Below, piece after piece: positions 42,715 through 55,431 of a DNA stretch of 64,000 nucleotides; the stretch's first letter is position 1; the number at the start of each line of letters is the position of its first letter. Under the pieces are notes generated by a model. The model was not told where the DNA came from. It saw only the letters and a program-made list of their open reading frames with translations, and did no database searches. The DNA is taken from positions 6,448,001 through 6,512,000 of the forward strand of contig OZ059898.1 in assembly GCA_964057225.1 (NCBI GenBank), read 5' to 3'. Source of the stretch: Auanema rhodensis (taxonomy: Eukaryota > Nematoda > Chromadorea > Rhabditida > Rhabditidae). The translations under genes and the position numbers were made by a program.

Positions 42715-44155
42715 TCAAGATCCATTGTATCATCATCAGGTTTTCCTTTTTTAGGTACAGGTTCTTTAATATTGTCATCGGAAGATGAAGCTGCTGCCTC
42801 ACCGGTAGTGCCTTGTTCGGTCTCAGTTAGTTTTTTAGCAAATTCGACAAGATCTCAAATTAAAAATATAAATTGTTGGATAAAAAAAACTCACTTCCGT
42901 TCGCAGCAGCTTTACTTGCTTCGGAGGAAATTCCAAATTGTTCTAAAACGGGGCCCATTTGACCAGTTTGTAAAGCATGGCCAAAGGCGTTAGTAGCCTA
43001 TATATTATTATATCACAAACCCAAACACAAGCAATTACCTGCTTAAATTGAGGAGAATGAATTGTTTCGGCCAACTCTGCAGTAGGATCCTCACTTTGAG
43101 GAATATGGGGAAGGAGACGTTCTGAAAAAAGTAATAAACTTAATAACTTTAATTGATTCACCTTGGTTGTTCAAAACTGTTTCAGCAGCTCGCTCGCCAG
43201 AAACGACCTCATCCAGATTCACAGAAGCTTGACTTGTTTCAGGTTGTTGGAACTGGTTAACTAAGTGTTGAAGATCTGCGGAACTCATTACTAAACCACA
43301 GAGAGGTTGTGACATAAGGTAATAACAAACCTGAATCTGTTCCAGCAGCGCTGCTCAGTTGTGCCAATCCGGATTCAGAATTGCTACCCTAATGATATGA
43401 AAAATATGTTACATTAAGTAATTAAACTAACTGGGTTCATGAACTGAAGAAGTTGAACAAGTTGTTGATGATCAATGCCACCAAGAGTTGAGAATTCCTA
43501 ATATTTTTTTCGAAATAACTTAGAAATCGTATTTTAACAAACCTCGGAACCGGGGAATCCAGCGACTGATGGAGCAACATGTCGCTCGCTTGATCCTCCA
43601 CGAGCGCTCATACGCTGTGATGGAGGCTTATTTAAAGTATCATTAACCTGAAAAAGGTATTGATAATTTCTGCTTAAAACGACTTCTAACTTTCTGTACA
43701 ATATCCTTCTCGACTTCGGGTTCTTGAACCCAGAAAAATCGGCGATCATTAGAAGTTTTGAACTTTAGCATGAAAACTTGACCATCGGGGCAGCCCTTAA
43801 CCTCTCTGAACTCTGTATCACCCGGGAAGATGATTAAATCCTATAAAAGTCGTAGTACATTTATAAATCATACAAATAAGATTTACATCAACTACAGCTC
43901 CAGTTTCTCTGTTTTTCCAACAGAAATGCATAAGTTGATCAGAGGATTGCTTGATTATGATAGCTCCTTTACTTTTATCAGCAACAACTTTCATTTTGTT
44001 ATTTTCAGATCCAGGTTGAAGATTAGAGCGTCCAGCCTTTAAAAAAAAATGGCTCTAATTAAGATCATATCCCAAACCTTAAATTCGATCAAGTTCGAGT
44101 TAGACGTTCCTCCACTGGATCCCGTATTACGGGTATTAGCGAACATAGCACTCAT
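42715..44155 (-). CDS. rpn-13: Proteasomal ubiquitin receptor Rpn13/ADRM1
   Basis: 19S proteasome subunit that binds ubiquitin and recruits the deubiquitinase UCH37. It has ten exons and about 350 residues. The N-terminal Pru domain begins NLIEFKAGRSNL and includes GAIIIKQSSDQLMHFCWKNR and FPGDTEFREVKGCPDGQVFM. A Ser/Gly/Asn-rich linker follows. The C-terminal DEUBAD region includes LLPHIPQ and ALQTGQMGPVLEQFGIS. The very end is acidic (KPDDDTMDLD), as in ADRM1, where the tail contacts Rpn2 or UCH37. Start at 44155 (MSAMFANTRNTGSS), stop TGA at 42715-42717. Confidence 0.95.
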
Positions 44156-44965
44156 TTTCTACAACATTAAAAATAATACATAAATATATTCAGACGTATA
44201 TGAATATTTAACACAAAAATACACTCCAAAAATTAACTATATTAATAATAAAATAACGACTAAACAGTTATATGAACACGGAATGTCCAAGAGGATGATA
44301 ATATAAAAATGAGATTTTGAATGGAGCGCGATTCAAACCAGTAAATATTTTTTTGTTTGTTATTTACTGTAAATAGCAAACTTTTCAGGACTTGCGGTTT
44401 ATATTATAATAGAGTGTTTACTAATCTTTTGGAATAATAGAGTATGGTTTTTTTGTAGCCTAACTTATAGTCTTCTATTATTAATATTTAGTTTTTAGTT
44501 TTTTTTTTCATTCCCCTGTAATATAAATTAGCTTGGAACATTATTGCTAAAATGTAAGTGTTTTATTTGTTTTTGCTCAATATTCCCTGCGTTAGGTAAG
44601 TCTTCATCCAATTTAATATTGATAATAAATAAAAATATTGTTTTCCGAATATTATATGAGATTGACACACTCAGTAATCCAACTACAATCTGACAAACGT
44701 TAAAAAAACAATGTACACATTTTATTTTTTTAAATTAATCAACATATATAATATGACTCAAAATAAATAATTATATACAAAGAAACAGTTAATAACTTGA
44801 CAATACTCATTTCTTCAAAACATAAGGCAACTTTGAAAGTTATCTCCGAGAAGGAATAAGCTTTTGAGTATATGCCAGAAAACCCGTATAAAATGGATTA
44901 TAAATTAGCATATAATATATAAATCATTTTTTCAAAAATATTTCTTTAAAAGTATAGCTGATGTT
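44156..44965. other. Intergenic region globin-like to rpn-13
   Basis: 810 bp, AT-rich, with the globin-like 3' UTR on the right and the rpn-13 promoter/outron on the left. No other gene, RNA or repeat is recognised. Confidence 0.45.
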
Positions 44966-46478
44966 TCATTCTTGAATATTCAAAGTTGTTATATCCATAG
45001 ATAATTGTTTTGTGATAGTATGTTGTGGTAAGGAAGATCTGCGTTGATATCGTACTCTTTGATAATAACCATCTCGAACAGAAGAAAATAATGCTCCAAT
45101 AAGTTGAGACCAAGCTAGTAAAGTATCACAACTGTAATAATAACATTTAGAATGTTAATTCAGATTTTTTCTTTATTACCGCTTATGTACACCTCCATCA
45201 AGCTTAACACATTCAGCTATAGCAGCATCAGCTAAATGTGTGAAGAAATCTGGTCTGAAACCGAACGGACATAGGTCAGCATAAGACATTCCAAATTCTT
45301 TTGCATGTTGTAGTACCTGAAGTTCAAAACAGTTGATATATGAATTATTACATCCTATTAATAAAAGGTTCAACGAAAATATATAAAGATTTCACAAAAT
45401 TAGTTTTTAATTTCGACGTAATTTTGTATGAAAATAAGTTTATCTCTTACCTCATCAGCTTTATCAATATTAACAACTGAGTCATCAATTAGCTCATACA
45501 TTTGGCGAGACATTATTATAAATTGTTCTTCATTTAAACGAGAAAATAAAGCTCGAAGTTCAGCTCTTGAGCTTGCAGCTCTTCTTAGTATAGCTTCACC
45601 AATTGTTGGCCTGAAATTTAAAGAACTATTTTAATGAAATCTCCGGTTGTTATTAAAATTCTATATCTGCGTTCTCTGATCATCAATCTACTTATCTATA
45701 AAGTAATTTCGATGATGCGTGGCTGGGACATTCACATATAGCCTACCCTTAGGCAAAGTAACAGCCCACGTCGTTGAGTTGCAGTAAATCATAAACAAAA
45801 GAAAATTTGATGATGAGAATGACAGAATATTTTTGAGATAAGAAGAGAGAGAAAGAGAATAATGTATAAAAGAGTACGATGAAAAGTGAAAATTAGAGCA
45901 CATGATCTTTTATTTTAAGATATATGGAATATTATAAAATGTAATATAAACTTGGAAAAGAATATGAATGAATCATGCTCATTACATATGAAATATTAAA
46001 TGTCTTTTCAACATACTTCGCCATCTTGTAGCATTGTTGTATGCGCATTCGATTTAAAGATGGAACTAAACCATTAGATGCTTTTCGTCCATTTTCTTTC
46101 TTTGAAGCCGGTAATGGAGAAGGACAAGTTGTTAAAGTCTGGAAATAAGCTTGTAGAAATAATATAATAGAATTTCCTGAAGAATAAAGTACATGAACTG
46201 AGTTTGTACCTACCTGAGCATCTTTTTCTATTTGAACTGCACATAAACTACGACTTCTTTGTCGTTCAGGAATCGGAGCAACGAGAAGCATATCTGTCCG
46301 CGGTGCAGTAACAACCATTTGATCTTAAGCCAATGAATAAAAAATATTTCCAAAGTTTAAGTAAACCTGCGGATGAATTACGATTTAGGGCCATCGGAGA
46401 TTTTGCAGATTTGTTTTCTATGCCGGAATTATATCTTGTATTATTATTAATTGCCCTCTTAGATCTTTTTCGATACAT
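44966..46478 (-). CDS. Globin-family (nematode globin-like) protein
   Basis: About 270 residues in six exons. The basic, Ser/Asn-rich N-terminus starts MYRKRSKRAINNN and shows no signal peptide. The helical core runs from LNRMRIQQCYKMAKPTIGEA through ELRALFSRLNEEQF, HAKEFGMSYADLCPFGFRP and LAWSQLIGALFSSVRDGYY. The arrangement resembles the divergent intracellular globins of nematodes. A His in HAKEFGMSYADL could be the proximal haem ligand, but this is tentative. An inner Met at 46318 is not the first: exon 1 (46478 to about 46365) joins in frame through ...NSSADQMVV. The sequence before Met 46478 is open back to a TATTTCAG acceptor, so either trans-splicing occurs there or a further upstream exon exists. 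Stop TGA at 44966-44968. Confidence 0.72.
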
Positions 46479-47784
46479 AGGCTCTACACTGACACTGAAA
46501 TACGAGGGAAAAATTTTGATGATGAATATGCCTCTCGAAAACAATTACTCTTATGTTTTTCTCTCTTTTTTCCAAGCCTTGTTTTGTTTTTTTTTTCGAT
46601 GAAGAAAAAATGAATATTATTATTATTGTTGCTACGTTTGCACCTTCTCTTCCTGCAACTTTGCTTGATCATAATTCGTCATAAGAAAAAACAATGAAAA
46701 AACAATCAAGGATAAGTCCCGCACCTATTGCTCTAGCTCTTTCATGAAATATCACTCGGGTTTTTTCCAAGGCTTTTTGGCTCTATATCTGATTTTCTAT
46801 CCACCCGCACTCTAATTAAAGAACAAAATGAAGCAATTGAATCTGTTTCATCGCTCACATGCCTGTTGGATGAAGGACCAAGAAAGTTGCACAATGAATA
46901 AAGAAGAAATGTTCTTTTCAATTTTACTTCTCTTATTCACCCTTTTTCTACTTTCACCGCCCTTTTTACTCGTTTTCTCAATCTTATCTCTTTTCAACCA
47001 TATATTTTCTTATTTTAGCTATCTACTTATAATCAAAAGAGCAGTAAGTAATCTAGCTATATAGAAAGAAGGGACCACCTACTTTTCGCCTTCAACTATA
47101 ATTGGATGATTCTTCTCTTTGTGTGTTTTTCGGATTTTAACCAGAGACGACGATTCGTTGCCCATTTGCTAATCTTCATGAAATCGAATATTAAAGTATC
47201 ATACAACAATACACTTATAGGAATATAGAAGAAGATATTAATATCTCTAAGATTTCTATAAATACTACGAGTGTAATGAAAAAATTGTATTAGATAACTA
47301 AACTTTAAAGAACAATTCTAGAGAGAGAAAGAGAGAGAGAGAAAGTGAAGCAGTGAGTGAGATAGAGAAAATAGAATGAGAGGGAAAGCAACAAAGAATA
47401 AGAGTGATGAGGAGGAGGAGAGAAAATGAAAGAAAGAGAGATAGAAATAAGGAAAACGGCTACTCATTCCTGAACCAATCGACCCACACATACAAACACA
47501 ATGCGATCGCCTTCTTGAAGATAAAGAAGGCGAAGATGATGTATATGACTGATGACTTCATAGAATTATTAGAAGAAACCGTTTTGTCTGCTCAAACTAA
47601 TCAAACTAAAAGATTTACACAAAAAGGAAACTCCATGGTATATCCATATAATGTGAGAAAAAGTGTCAATATCTTGGAGAAAGTTGAAGCTTGGATATTG
47701 CAAACCAATGAAATCGCCATTTCTGTTACTTTTCTTGGCACAATATATTCTGTTGATTGTTATTAGGTAAGAATGGTTTACTGT

Positions 47785-47874
47785 ACTATATATATATACA
47801 AGTATATATATGTAAATATCTATATGAGTATACACATATATACATACATGCTTACACAAATATATATATATATA
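47785..47874. repeat. TA/CA-rich simple sequence
   Basis: Imperfect TATATA, CATATA and TACATA repeats over about 90 nt in the gene-poor stretch. It gives spurious open frames on both strands. Confidence 0.85.
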
Positions 47875-48936
47875 GTCGGAGAAAATAGATATAATCGTAA
47901 TCATATCTTTTCTATTGTGATGGTTTTAGTAATAGTAAAGATGTGCATCATGTTTTCACGGGGAATTCTATTTTTCGATTATATGAACTCACAAAATCGA
48001 ATTTAAATTTTCGTTTTTCTTGCATAGGACTATAACAAAGGAATGAGGAATTGGCGACAAATTTTCAAATAAAACTATACATGGTAACAATGAAAAACGA
48101 TGAAGAATAAGAAGATGATGATGATGATGGCTCATTCATTTTTATTTCAAAAAAAAAGGAGAAAAAACAAAAGAAGAATAGGAATGAGTCTGGTTATTTA
48201 TCCGAAAAAGATGAAGGAGCTGCGAAGTAATAAAGACGGGAGAGTTATTATGAACGATAAGCAATTATAATTTCCAATGCTTCAACTATATGATAATAAA
48301 GAAAAAGAAATAAAACTAATATTTGGAACTTGGAAAACGTTTGAGAATAGGTTTAATGAACTTGAAATATTGTGCTGGCTGCTTTAAAGTGAAAAAAGAT
48401 AATAGCGAATAGCAACAAAGCTGGATGAGGAAGAAGAGTAAACGATAATTACTTCAAAAGAAAATAGGAAAAGTCTAGTACGTAACAGAGGCACTTGTGG
48501 GACAGCGAAGGTAGAAGCGAAATGAAATAGATGGCTCAGAAAAAATTGGCAAAGCTGCTTAGAAGCTCAACTCAACCCTTCATATGAGCGATTAGTTGAA
48601 GCAGAAGCTTGAGCACGCATGCTCCGAAAGTTGACAACGGAGAGTTGGAGAGGAACATGAAGACAACATATGAAAAAGATGACGGATTCTATGAAAAAAC
48701 TACCGAAAGCAACAACATGCAATCATATCAGCCTCTTTGTGTTCAAAAATAAAATGAGAAGGATATACACACAAAAATTAAACATTTATACAGATATTTG
48801 GTGGGCAAATTCAAATAATTAGGATTTGCAGAGCTTGATGTTAAATTTGGAAAAAAATGTCGCTACGAGATTAAGCTATTTGAACGGAGTCAGCAAATGA
48901 GAGAAGCACTACGCGCTCAAGGGATGGCAGTCTGAC

Positions 48937-48971
48937 ATTGGCGCCGCTGGCGGAGTCGTCGTCGACATCAT
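48937..48971 (-). CDS. Candidate distal first exon of the globin-like gene
   Basis: The minus strand reads MMSTTTPPAAP from 48971, ending in phase 2 before GTCAGA. The acceptor before the known first globin exon is also open in phase 2, which would give ...PPAAPIVSVEPMYRKRSK. The islet is GC-rich in an AT-rich neighbourhood. The donor is weak and the intron would be about 2.4 kb, so this is only a suggestion. Confidence 0.25.
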
Positions 48972-51934
48972 AACAGCTGGAGAAAGATGATGACCAAGTT
49001 CAAGAATGGCGCTTCGAAACATATTACAAAAGATTCTTGAAGCTTAGAGATCTCGAACTAAATGTGTTTAGTAATCCGTTATCTGTTCCTTTGTTTCCGA
49101 CTATATTTCTTAAAAAAATAGGGATGAGCATATGAATTCCTCCTTGGAATTCAGCAGTCACAGGGGGCTGTACAAAGAATGCACACATACACATATATGC
49201 AGACACATGCACACATATAGCATGAGAAATAGAAGATGCGACTTACTAGAGAAAAGAAGAGTATCACGAAAGCAACCAGTCTGCTCATATCATGATGACG
49301 ATTTGGCTGCTCTTTGTTTTTTTTGTTTTCTATCTCTCCTCCTCTTTTCTCTCGTTTGATTTTTTAGTTTCACACTCTTTTCTATATCATTGCGTTGACA
49401 GTCATCATAATCATCACACGCTTCTCGGTGAACTGCATCTGGAGATGCCTCAAATGCATATGACGACCAACGATCATGTTCAAGTTTCGCACATCATCAT
49501 TGCCGTAAACCAAGTTGAACTTTTCGGGCTAAAGTCCAGTTGTCCAGCTAGCCGAAAAAATGCATATGAGAATGTAATAGAGAAGATACGAAAAGAGGTT
49601 CATCAGATGATGAATATAAACTCCTCAATTATAATTGCTCGTTTTGTTCGCTGCTACTTCATGCTCTTTTCCAATCATCGTTATCCTCGTTATCGTTGTC
49701 CAAGCAGACTGATTCGGGAGGTATTACGATAAAATTTCGGAGACATTTAGAGAACAAGAAGGATATAGGAAAACGAGGAAGACGATGAGGACAAGAGGAA
49801 GAAAAGGCAGTCGGAAAGAGACATCGCTGAATGGACACAGATCAGAAGATTCAGAAAACGCCTAGGCCACAATAAAAGTAGAGTTCGTCGATAACAAATG
49901 CTCTTAGATTGGAAGTCTATCATCTACTCACGGAGTCACGTTGATATAAAATTTCAGGGTATTTGATTTAGAACTCAATTTAAGATTCACAGTGCACTCT
50001 TTTCTAAGAAGAGAGAACTTTATCCATAGCTTCTAAAAAAATTGATAAGTTCATGCGACATTTATGTTTTTGCTCTTAAAAAATCTGAACATCTCATTTT
50101 TTTTCTTGAAAAACTGCTATTGTTACTAAAAACAGAACACGTTAAAGCTTCTTCCATTTCAGAAATCAAAAGAAGCATGTACGAAGAGAAATGATGAAAT
50201 GGCAAAGAAGCATAGAACATGAAAAATAGTCTTTTTGAACAGATGATTATGAAGCAAATAGATGAAAATGATAGTTGATTGAACGCATGTATTGGTAAAA
50301 AAAGGAGGAGTTCTCCGAAATAATGGACTCAAATGGACATTGACACGACAATTTCATCAAAAACCGCAACAGATTCAAACAAATTAGACTTTTCGTCAAC
50401 CGTGAAACTTAATTGCATTGCGAAATGATTTTAGAATGTTGGGCAGATGAGAAAATCTCAGCTAAGATGTCAACTAGAAAGCCTGGTCCAGAATAGTGTT
50501 GATGACTGAGAAGCCGAAAAAGGAAAAGAATAGGAGTTAACTACTGAAACAAGCGCGAAGTCAATTAAACTCAAAATATTGCAACAGAGGATTATATAAG
50601 AGAAATAATAGGTTTTGTTGTTGTTTTAAAGATCGTACGGAAAGCGTTAGAGCAATTATAAGAACAAACGATTAAAAATGAATAGAATAACGACATTAAG
50701 AGGATGACTGAAAAAAATAAAAGACAGCAACAGATTTTTTTATATTTAAATTTTCTAATTGTAATTTACACATCATTTTTTAGTTTATTTTTGACAATAT
50801 AACATTGAGGAAATTTGCATGTATGGCAGTACTTACAGACATTTTATAATGATTAAAAAAATTTCATTTAAGATGAGAATATATTGAGAATCAAGAATGA
50901 AAATCGGTTTTATCCCGTTTTCCCCTCATCACTATGAGAAGATTAGGCTGATAGATAATAGAAGAATATAAGGAGACATCAGAAGCAAACGTAGAATCTG
51001 GATACTTGATGATTGTGCACTATCATGCGATAACGATAGCTTCAATATTATGAATTATTATAAAACAACGAATGTCAAAAAGAAAATAAGATATTATAAA
51101 AATAAAGGAGGGGGGGATTAAAAAAGAGAAAATGTATTTGAACTCGCAAGTCCGAAATATAAGATGGAAGAACAAAAAGCAGCCACAAGACGAATCCTTT
51201 CATCCTACTCCAATTAAAGGATGTCTCACATTTCTCGCCTTCTAATGTATAAATTATTCAGAGACAATGTTGAGGATATAGCCATATATGTCCATTAAGC
51301 TAACCAAAAAAAATTTTTTTAACTGATTTGCTTTAAGCTGATTAGTCAGCTAAACCGCTAAAATCAATTTTAATATTCAGTTTATTCGTATGATTCGTTG
51401 AATTTTTTTGGACTATAACAACACTTTTTTTCAGGTAAAGCCATTGAGAATAAGTTTTTAGAAAAACAAGCTTGATCAACTCTTCAATTTGTATTCAAAA
51501 AGATACAAATTGAAATAATTGAAACCTGATCTTCTATCTACATAATTCTAACAAACCATTTGAAATGTTGGAAAAAGTTTCAGAAAACATAATCAGAACA
51601 AAATAATACAAAAAAAAGAATCAGTTGAAGTTCATTAGTGTTCTATACAATTCAGTATCCGATGAAAACACATATATACATACATATATTTGGTGGTAAA
51701 ATGTAGTTAAAGTTAAAGAAAAGAGATTTTTGAAGAGATAATTACATGTATAACTTATATACTCGTAGAATAGGAAACCAGCTATTATACAAAATTGAAA
51801 TGAAGATAAAAATAATATAAATTATAAATTTGATTAAAAATTAAAATAAGCAAATATTTACAAAACTGTAAACAAACTAATATTTAGTTTGGTTTTCGAT
51901 CCAATCGTCTGATTTATTAAGCCAAATAAACTTT

Positions 51935-53682
51935 TTACGAAGTAATGTTCCTCCGAAGTTCACGTATAACTTCAGCACTAATTTCACAAGCAATTCTAAA
52001 AAAAGATAAAAGAAAAACATTAAAAATCAGCTTCAAAAAAAGAGAACCTCATGGAAACTGAATTGTGACTACTGGATTCATTCTCCAATGAATTTTTAAG
52101 TTGTCCGTCAACCTGAAAAAAAACTTCCCATTTTTTTTCGATTTGCTTCGCAGCTTCTACTATTTTCTCTGAAACACCTATGGTTAATTAATTTTGTTCA
52201 TTATAGCAACCTGAATTTTTAGAATCTTTGGTCGCTAAAGGAAATTTATCACGACTTGCTGCTGTTGTCAAACTACGAGTTCTTTTAATCCTTTGTCGTT
52301 CCTAAATGATAAATTGAAACTTTGTTCTAAAGCTGGAAAACCTTCATGAGTTCAGGTGTAACGAGATATCCAGGACTGCGTCCTTGAACTTGTATCAAAG
52401 GTTTCCTTTTTGTAGTTTTTGGAGTAAAAGCTGTTCGGGTTTTCATGTCTTTTTTTAATTTCATATCCTGGGCCAATTTTTCGTTATAGATCTAAATTTC
52501 TCCACGTTGTACATAATATTTTCAAGAACTAACCAAAACAATCCTACTAACTACATAACGGTTAAAAAGATCAGCTGCACGGCGTATTGCTTTGGAACGC
52601 TGAAAACACTCGTAGTGTTTTTACCAGTATAAAATATATTTAAATATTAACCCTTTTAAAAAAAATTAATGATTCTCTACATAATAGTTCTAATTAAAAA
52701 ATATATGTTCACATTTTCTCATAACCGAATTGCCAACAGCTAGATTTAGTGTCAACTAACATGGTCAGTATAGTACAAAAAACAAATTATAAAGTATTCC
52801 GCCTGTTAGCGCTTTCAGAACAATGCCAGCAAATGAAATATTCCCATATATGTAGTGCACACAAACTTTATAACATTTTGTTTTCTTTTCCTTTTTAGCC
52901 ATTAACCATACAGTTGCATTAGAATAGCTTATGATATCATCATATAAAATATTAACTAACCTCTTCAGAATTTTTCAAGGAACATAAAAGATCTTCCATT
53001 CGATACAACATTTCACAGAAAACAATGACAAAATGGTGTGCTTGTATGATGTTGACCGTCTTATTTCTAAAAAAAAATTTGTGTTGAATTTTTGAGTTTC
53101 AGCATACACAGAACAAAAGTTAATACAAAAGTGCCGGCACAACTGCGACAATCTTCGAGCACATGATGACAATCTAAAACTAGTTGAAAACTAGTATTAA
53201 TATTATGGAATACCTTATTAAAAAAGATTTATGATCTGTGGCACTTGAGTTGGATAACTCAAGCCGATTTAAAAACATCTGGACGTCATACAAATAAGAG
53301 TACTGGCGATTATGAGCAGATTCGTAAATAAAAAAAACATCATTCTCTGTAGAAAACATCATATTAGATTTTACTTTCAAAGTGTTCTAATTACCAGACT
53401 TCATAAAAGTTTCAATTAAATTTTCTACGTTACTGACTAAATTGTATACAAGATCGGTAGAGTTTGCAAGTTGAATATCAACTGCCGGTTTTGGCTTAAA
53501 TTTATTATTTGATAAAAACAATAAAAGGAAAACAAATAAGAAACCTCCTCGATTTCTTCATCTTCAAAAACGAAGTTCTTTTCAATCCTTCGTTCTAAAA
53601 TTTTCAAAAAATCTTTGGACTTTAAAAGTTCTTCTAAAATTTTATCAACAACTACGTCTTCTTGAATAATTAGAGATTCCAT
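51935..53682 (-). CDS. Helical, charged protein of unknown function
   Basis: Not recognised. Exons are read from MESLIIQEDVVVDKILEELL at 53682 through IEKNFVFEDEEIEE, PKPAVDIQLANSTDLVYN and SENDVFFIYESAHNR, to a basic region with RKPLIQVQGRSPGYLVTP, ending EVIRELRRNITS with TAA at 51935-51937. Heptad-like Leu/Ile spacing suggests coiled coil. About 330 residues. The joint around 53160-53250 is uncertain. The obvious donor GTATTCC gives a frame that ends soon after. A weaker donor (CTCAA before GTGCCA) gives LSNSILDCHHVLEDC in frame with TVNIIQAHHFVIVFCEMLY. An intron of about 350 nt near 52600-52960 is longer than usual. Kinetochore- or centrosome-type coiled-coil proteins are possible, but there is no real evidence. 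Confidence 0.65.
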
Positions 53683-54078
53683 ACTGCTGAATGTAATTTT
53701 TTATGAGAAATATCAGTCTTTGTAGATAAAATAATAAGCCGATTACTTGTTTCATAAGAAATAATCCTATAACTTCAATTAGTAAAAACTTTAATAATTA
53801 TTTATACAAAAAAAACAATAACAACGCAGGAAAATTTTGATTTTTATGAACATAATCAATCACGTAAAAGATGTCTTCTCAAAATTCTCAAACAAAATAT
53901 GAAAGAAACACTAGAATACTCCATATCTAAACTATATTATCTATTAAACTATGATACTCGAAAAGCCGTCAGCGTAATTTTGTATACATATAAGTAATCT
54001 GATTTTCCAAAATTGTTTATTATTTTAATATCAAACTAGACAGCTATTTTCACCACAAAAACAGATTGGATAAAAATA
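53683..54078 (-). other. Intercistronic region MRPS10 to the unknown helical-protein gene
   Basis: 396 nt between two minus-strand genes, very AT-rich. Nothing else is recognised. The two genes could be co-transcribed, but the gap is long for an operon. Confidence 0.35.
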
Positions 54079-54697
54079 TCATAATTTAATAGTATCCGGT
54101 ATATTCTTATGTTCTACATACCCTACTGTCATTCCCACACCCTCTGGTATGTTTCGTTGAATATATTCGAGGAAAGTACTTGCAGTACTGCCAGTTAAAT
54201 TTAAAACCTAAAATAAATGAAAAAGTAATATATTAAAAAATAATTTTACTTCAAATCGAGTGATATGTGTTCTGGTTTCATAATGCAACTTGTATTTTTT
54301 GTGGACGAATTTTGATCGGAGAGTAGGCTGAACCCATCGTACATAAGGAAGCACTTCTGTTTTTCCTCTACTGATGTTCAAATACTGGCATACATTCTGA
54401 TAATGTAAACAGTTTAAGTGATAGATCTAAGGAAGACTTACCTCTAAGAATCCCGTATATGAGTTTAGCACTGCTTTATCATGCCCACGATATTCTATTT
54501 CCAACGAGCTAAAAAAGTTGAAAACATATATGTACGTATAATGAACACAAATTTAGTAACCTGAACAACTGATCCGGCATAACATAATTGGTTTGATCAC
54601 CTATAGGAGTACTACCAGTGTTCCTAATAGATCGACTTGCAGAAGAACTGAGAGATCTAATACATGGTAAGAGTGAACTATTGTAAATACGATACAT
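54079..54697 (-). CDS. mrps-10: Mitochondrial small ribosomal subunit protein S10 (uS10m)
   Basis: Component of the mitochondrial ribosome small subunit. Four exons, about 165 residues. The N-terminus (MYRIYNSSLLPCIRSLSSSA) is Ser/Arg-rich without acids, fitting a mitochondrial import signal. The S10 domain follows, with SLEIEYRGHDKAVLNSY, LPYVRWVQPTLRSKFVHKKY, HYETRTHITRFEVLNLTGST and FLEYIQRNIPEGVGMTV, the same order as in animal MRPS10. Stop TGA at 54079-54081. It is divergently placed to the GGACT-like gene, 734 bp away. Confidence 0.93.
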
Positions 54698-55431
54698 CTA
54701 TAAAATACCAATGTTTTTTAATTATTCACAATTTCAAATCTAAATATCAATTTTTGAATACGATACCAGCATAGGTCGTGCTCATGAAAACAGAGGTTCA
54801 TTACGTAATTAGTTCCCTTTTTCTAACGTCTGTTTTTAATCGTGTAATGATAACTAGACTCTTGTATACGTTTAAATTAATAAATGCTTTATTCGAAATT
54901 TATAAATACTGCATACAAAAGAAAAAGAACAAGTCACAATCAGAATAAATCTGATCATCTTACACTAAGAAACAGTACTTCTTCATTTAGTGGAAGATTA
55001 CTATTCATAACATCATCGAAACAAACTTTCTTTTCAGAATCCCCCCCTTCAATATTTATACATACAGAATAGATATTGCTGCCCTTTTTCACATTTGTTA
55101 TGAAACCAGTCTAAAGTTATATTTTGCAAGAAATGACAAGGATTCGAAGTTTGTTATAGTTAGTAGAGTCAGGAAATTAATCTTTTCAGTATTGATCTTA
55201 TTCATCAAGCATCAATTCTAATACAAAAGATACAGCAGTTTTACCAATTAACCGCTTCTTTAAAAATAACTATAATGTCAAAAGATATTGTTAAAACATG
55301 CTCCATTGATAAACTAACGCTCGCTCAATAAGAGAGTTTACACGATAAAACATAAAATTGGCAGATAAGAAGTGGCATTCTAAAGTGTAACGACTGTCTT
55401 ATCGTTCAGCTATTCTACAATTTTAAGTGCT
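54698..55431. promoter_or_regulatory. Divergent promoter region MRPS10 / GGACT-like
   Basis: 734 bp between divergent start codons, AT-rich, no recognisable gene or motif. The open frame at 54884-55072 has no family features. Confidence 0.45.

Larger units (their letters stand above)
46479..51934. other. 5.4 kb gene-poor, purine-rich stretch upstream of the globin-like gene
   Basis: No gene can be supported. The plus strand is strongly purine-biased (long AAGAAGATGATGATG-type and GAGAGAAAGAGAG runs), so the minus strand is pyrimidine-rich like the outrons of other genes here. It is less AT-rich than typical intergenic DNA in the window. Open frames at 47404-47766 and 49132-49732 are low-complexity and lack splice structure. 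A GC-rich islet at about 48930-48980 may hold a distal first exon. TA-rich dinucleotide DNA is at 47785-47874. Confidence 0.45.

Noticed and set aside
47404-47766. 120-codon plus-strand frame, Arg/Lys/Glu-rich start
   Set aside because: The start comes from a purine-rich simple-sequence tract. No splice structure or homology is recognised.
49132-49732. Overlapping plus-strand frames of 75 and 146 codons
   Set aside because: Composition follows local TC/CA runs (polyPhe/Leu and CTHTHICRHMHT) and no family is recognised.
52975-53172. 65-codon minus-strand frame MSSCARRLSQLCRHFC
   Set aside because: Alternative frame of an exon of the unknown helical gene. The other frame (LDCHHVLEDC...TVNIIQAHHF) reads better and joins its neighbours.
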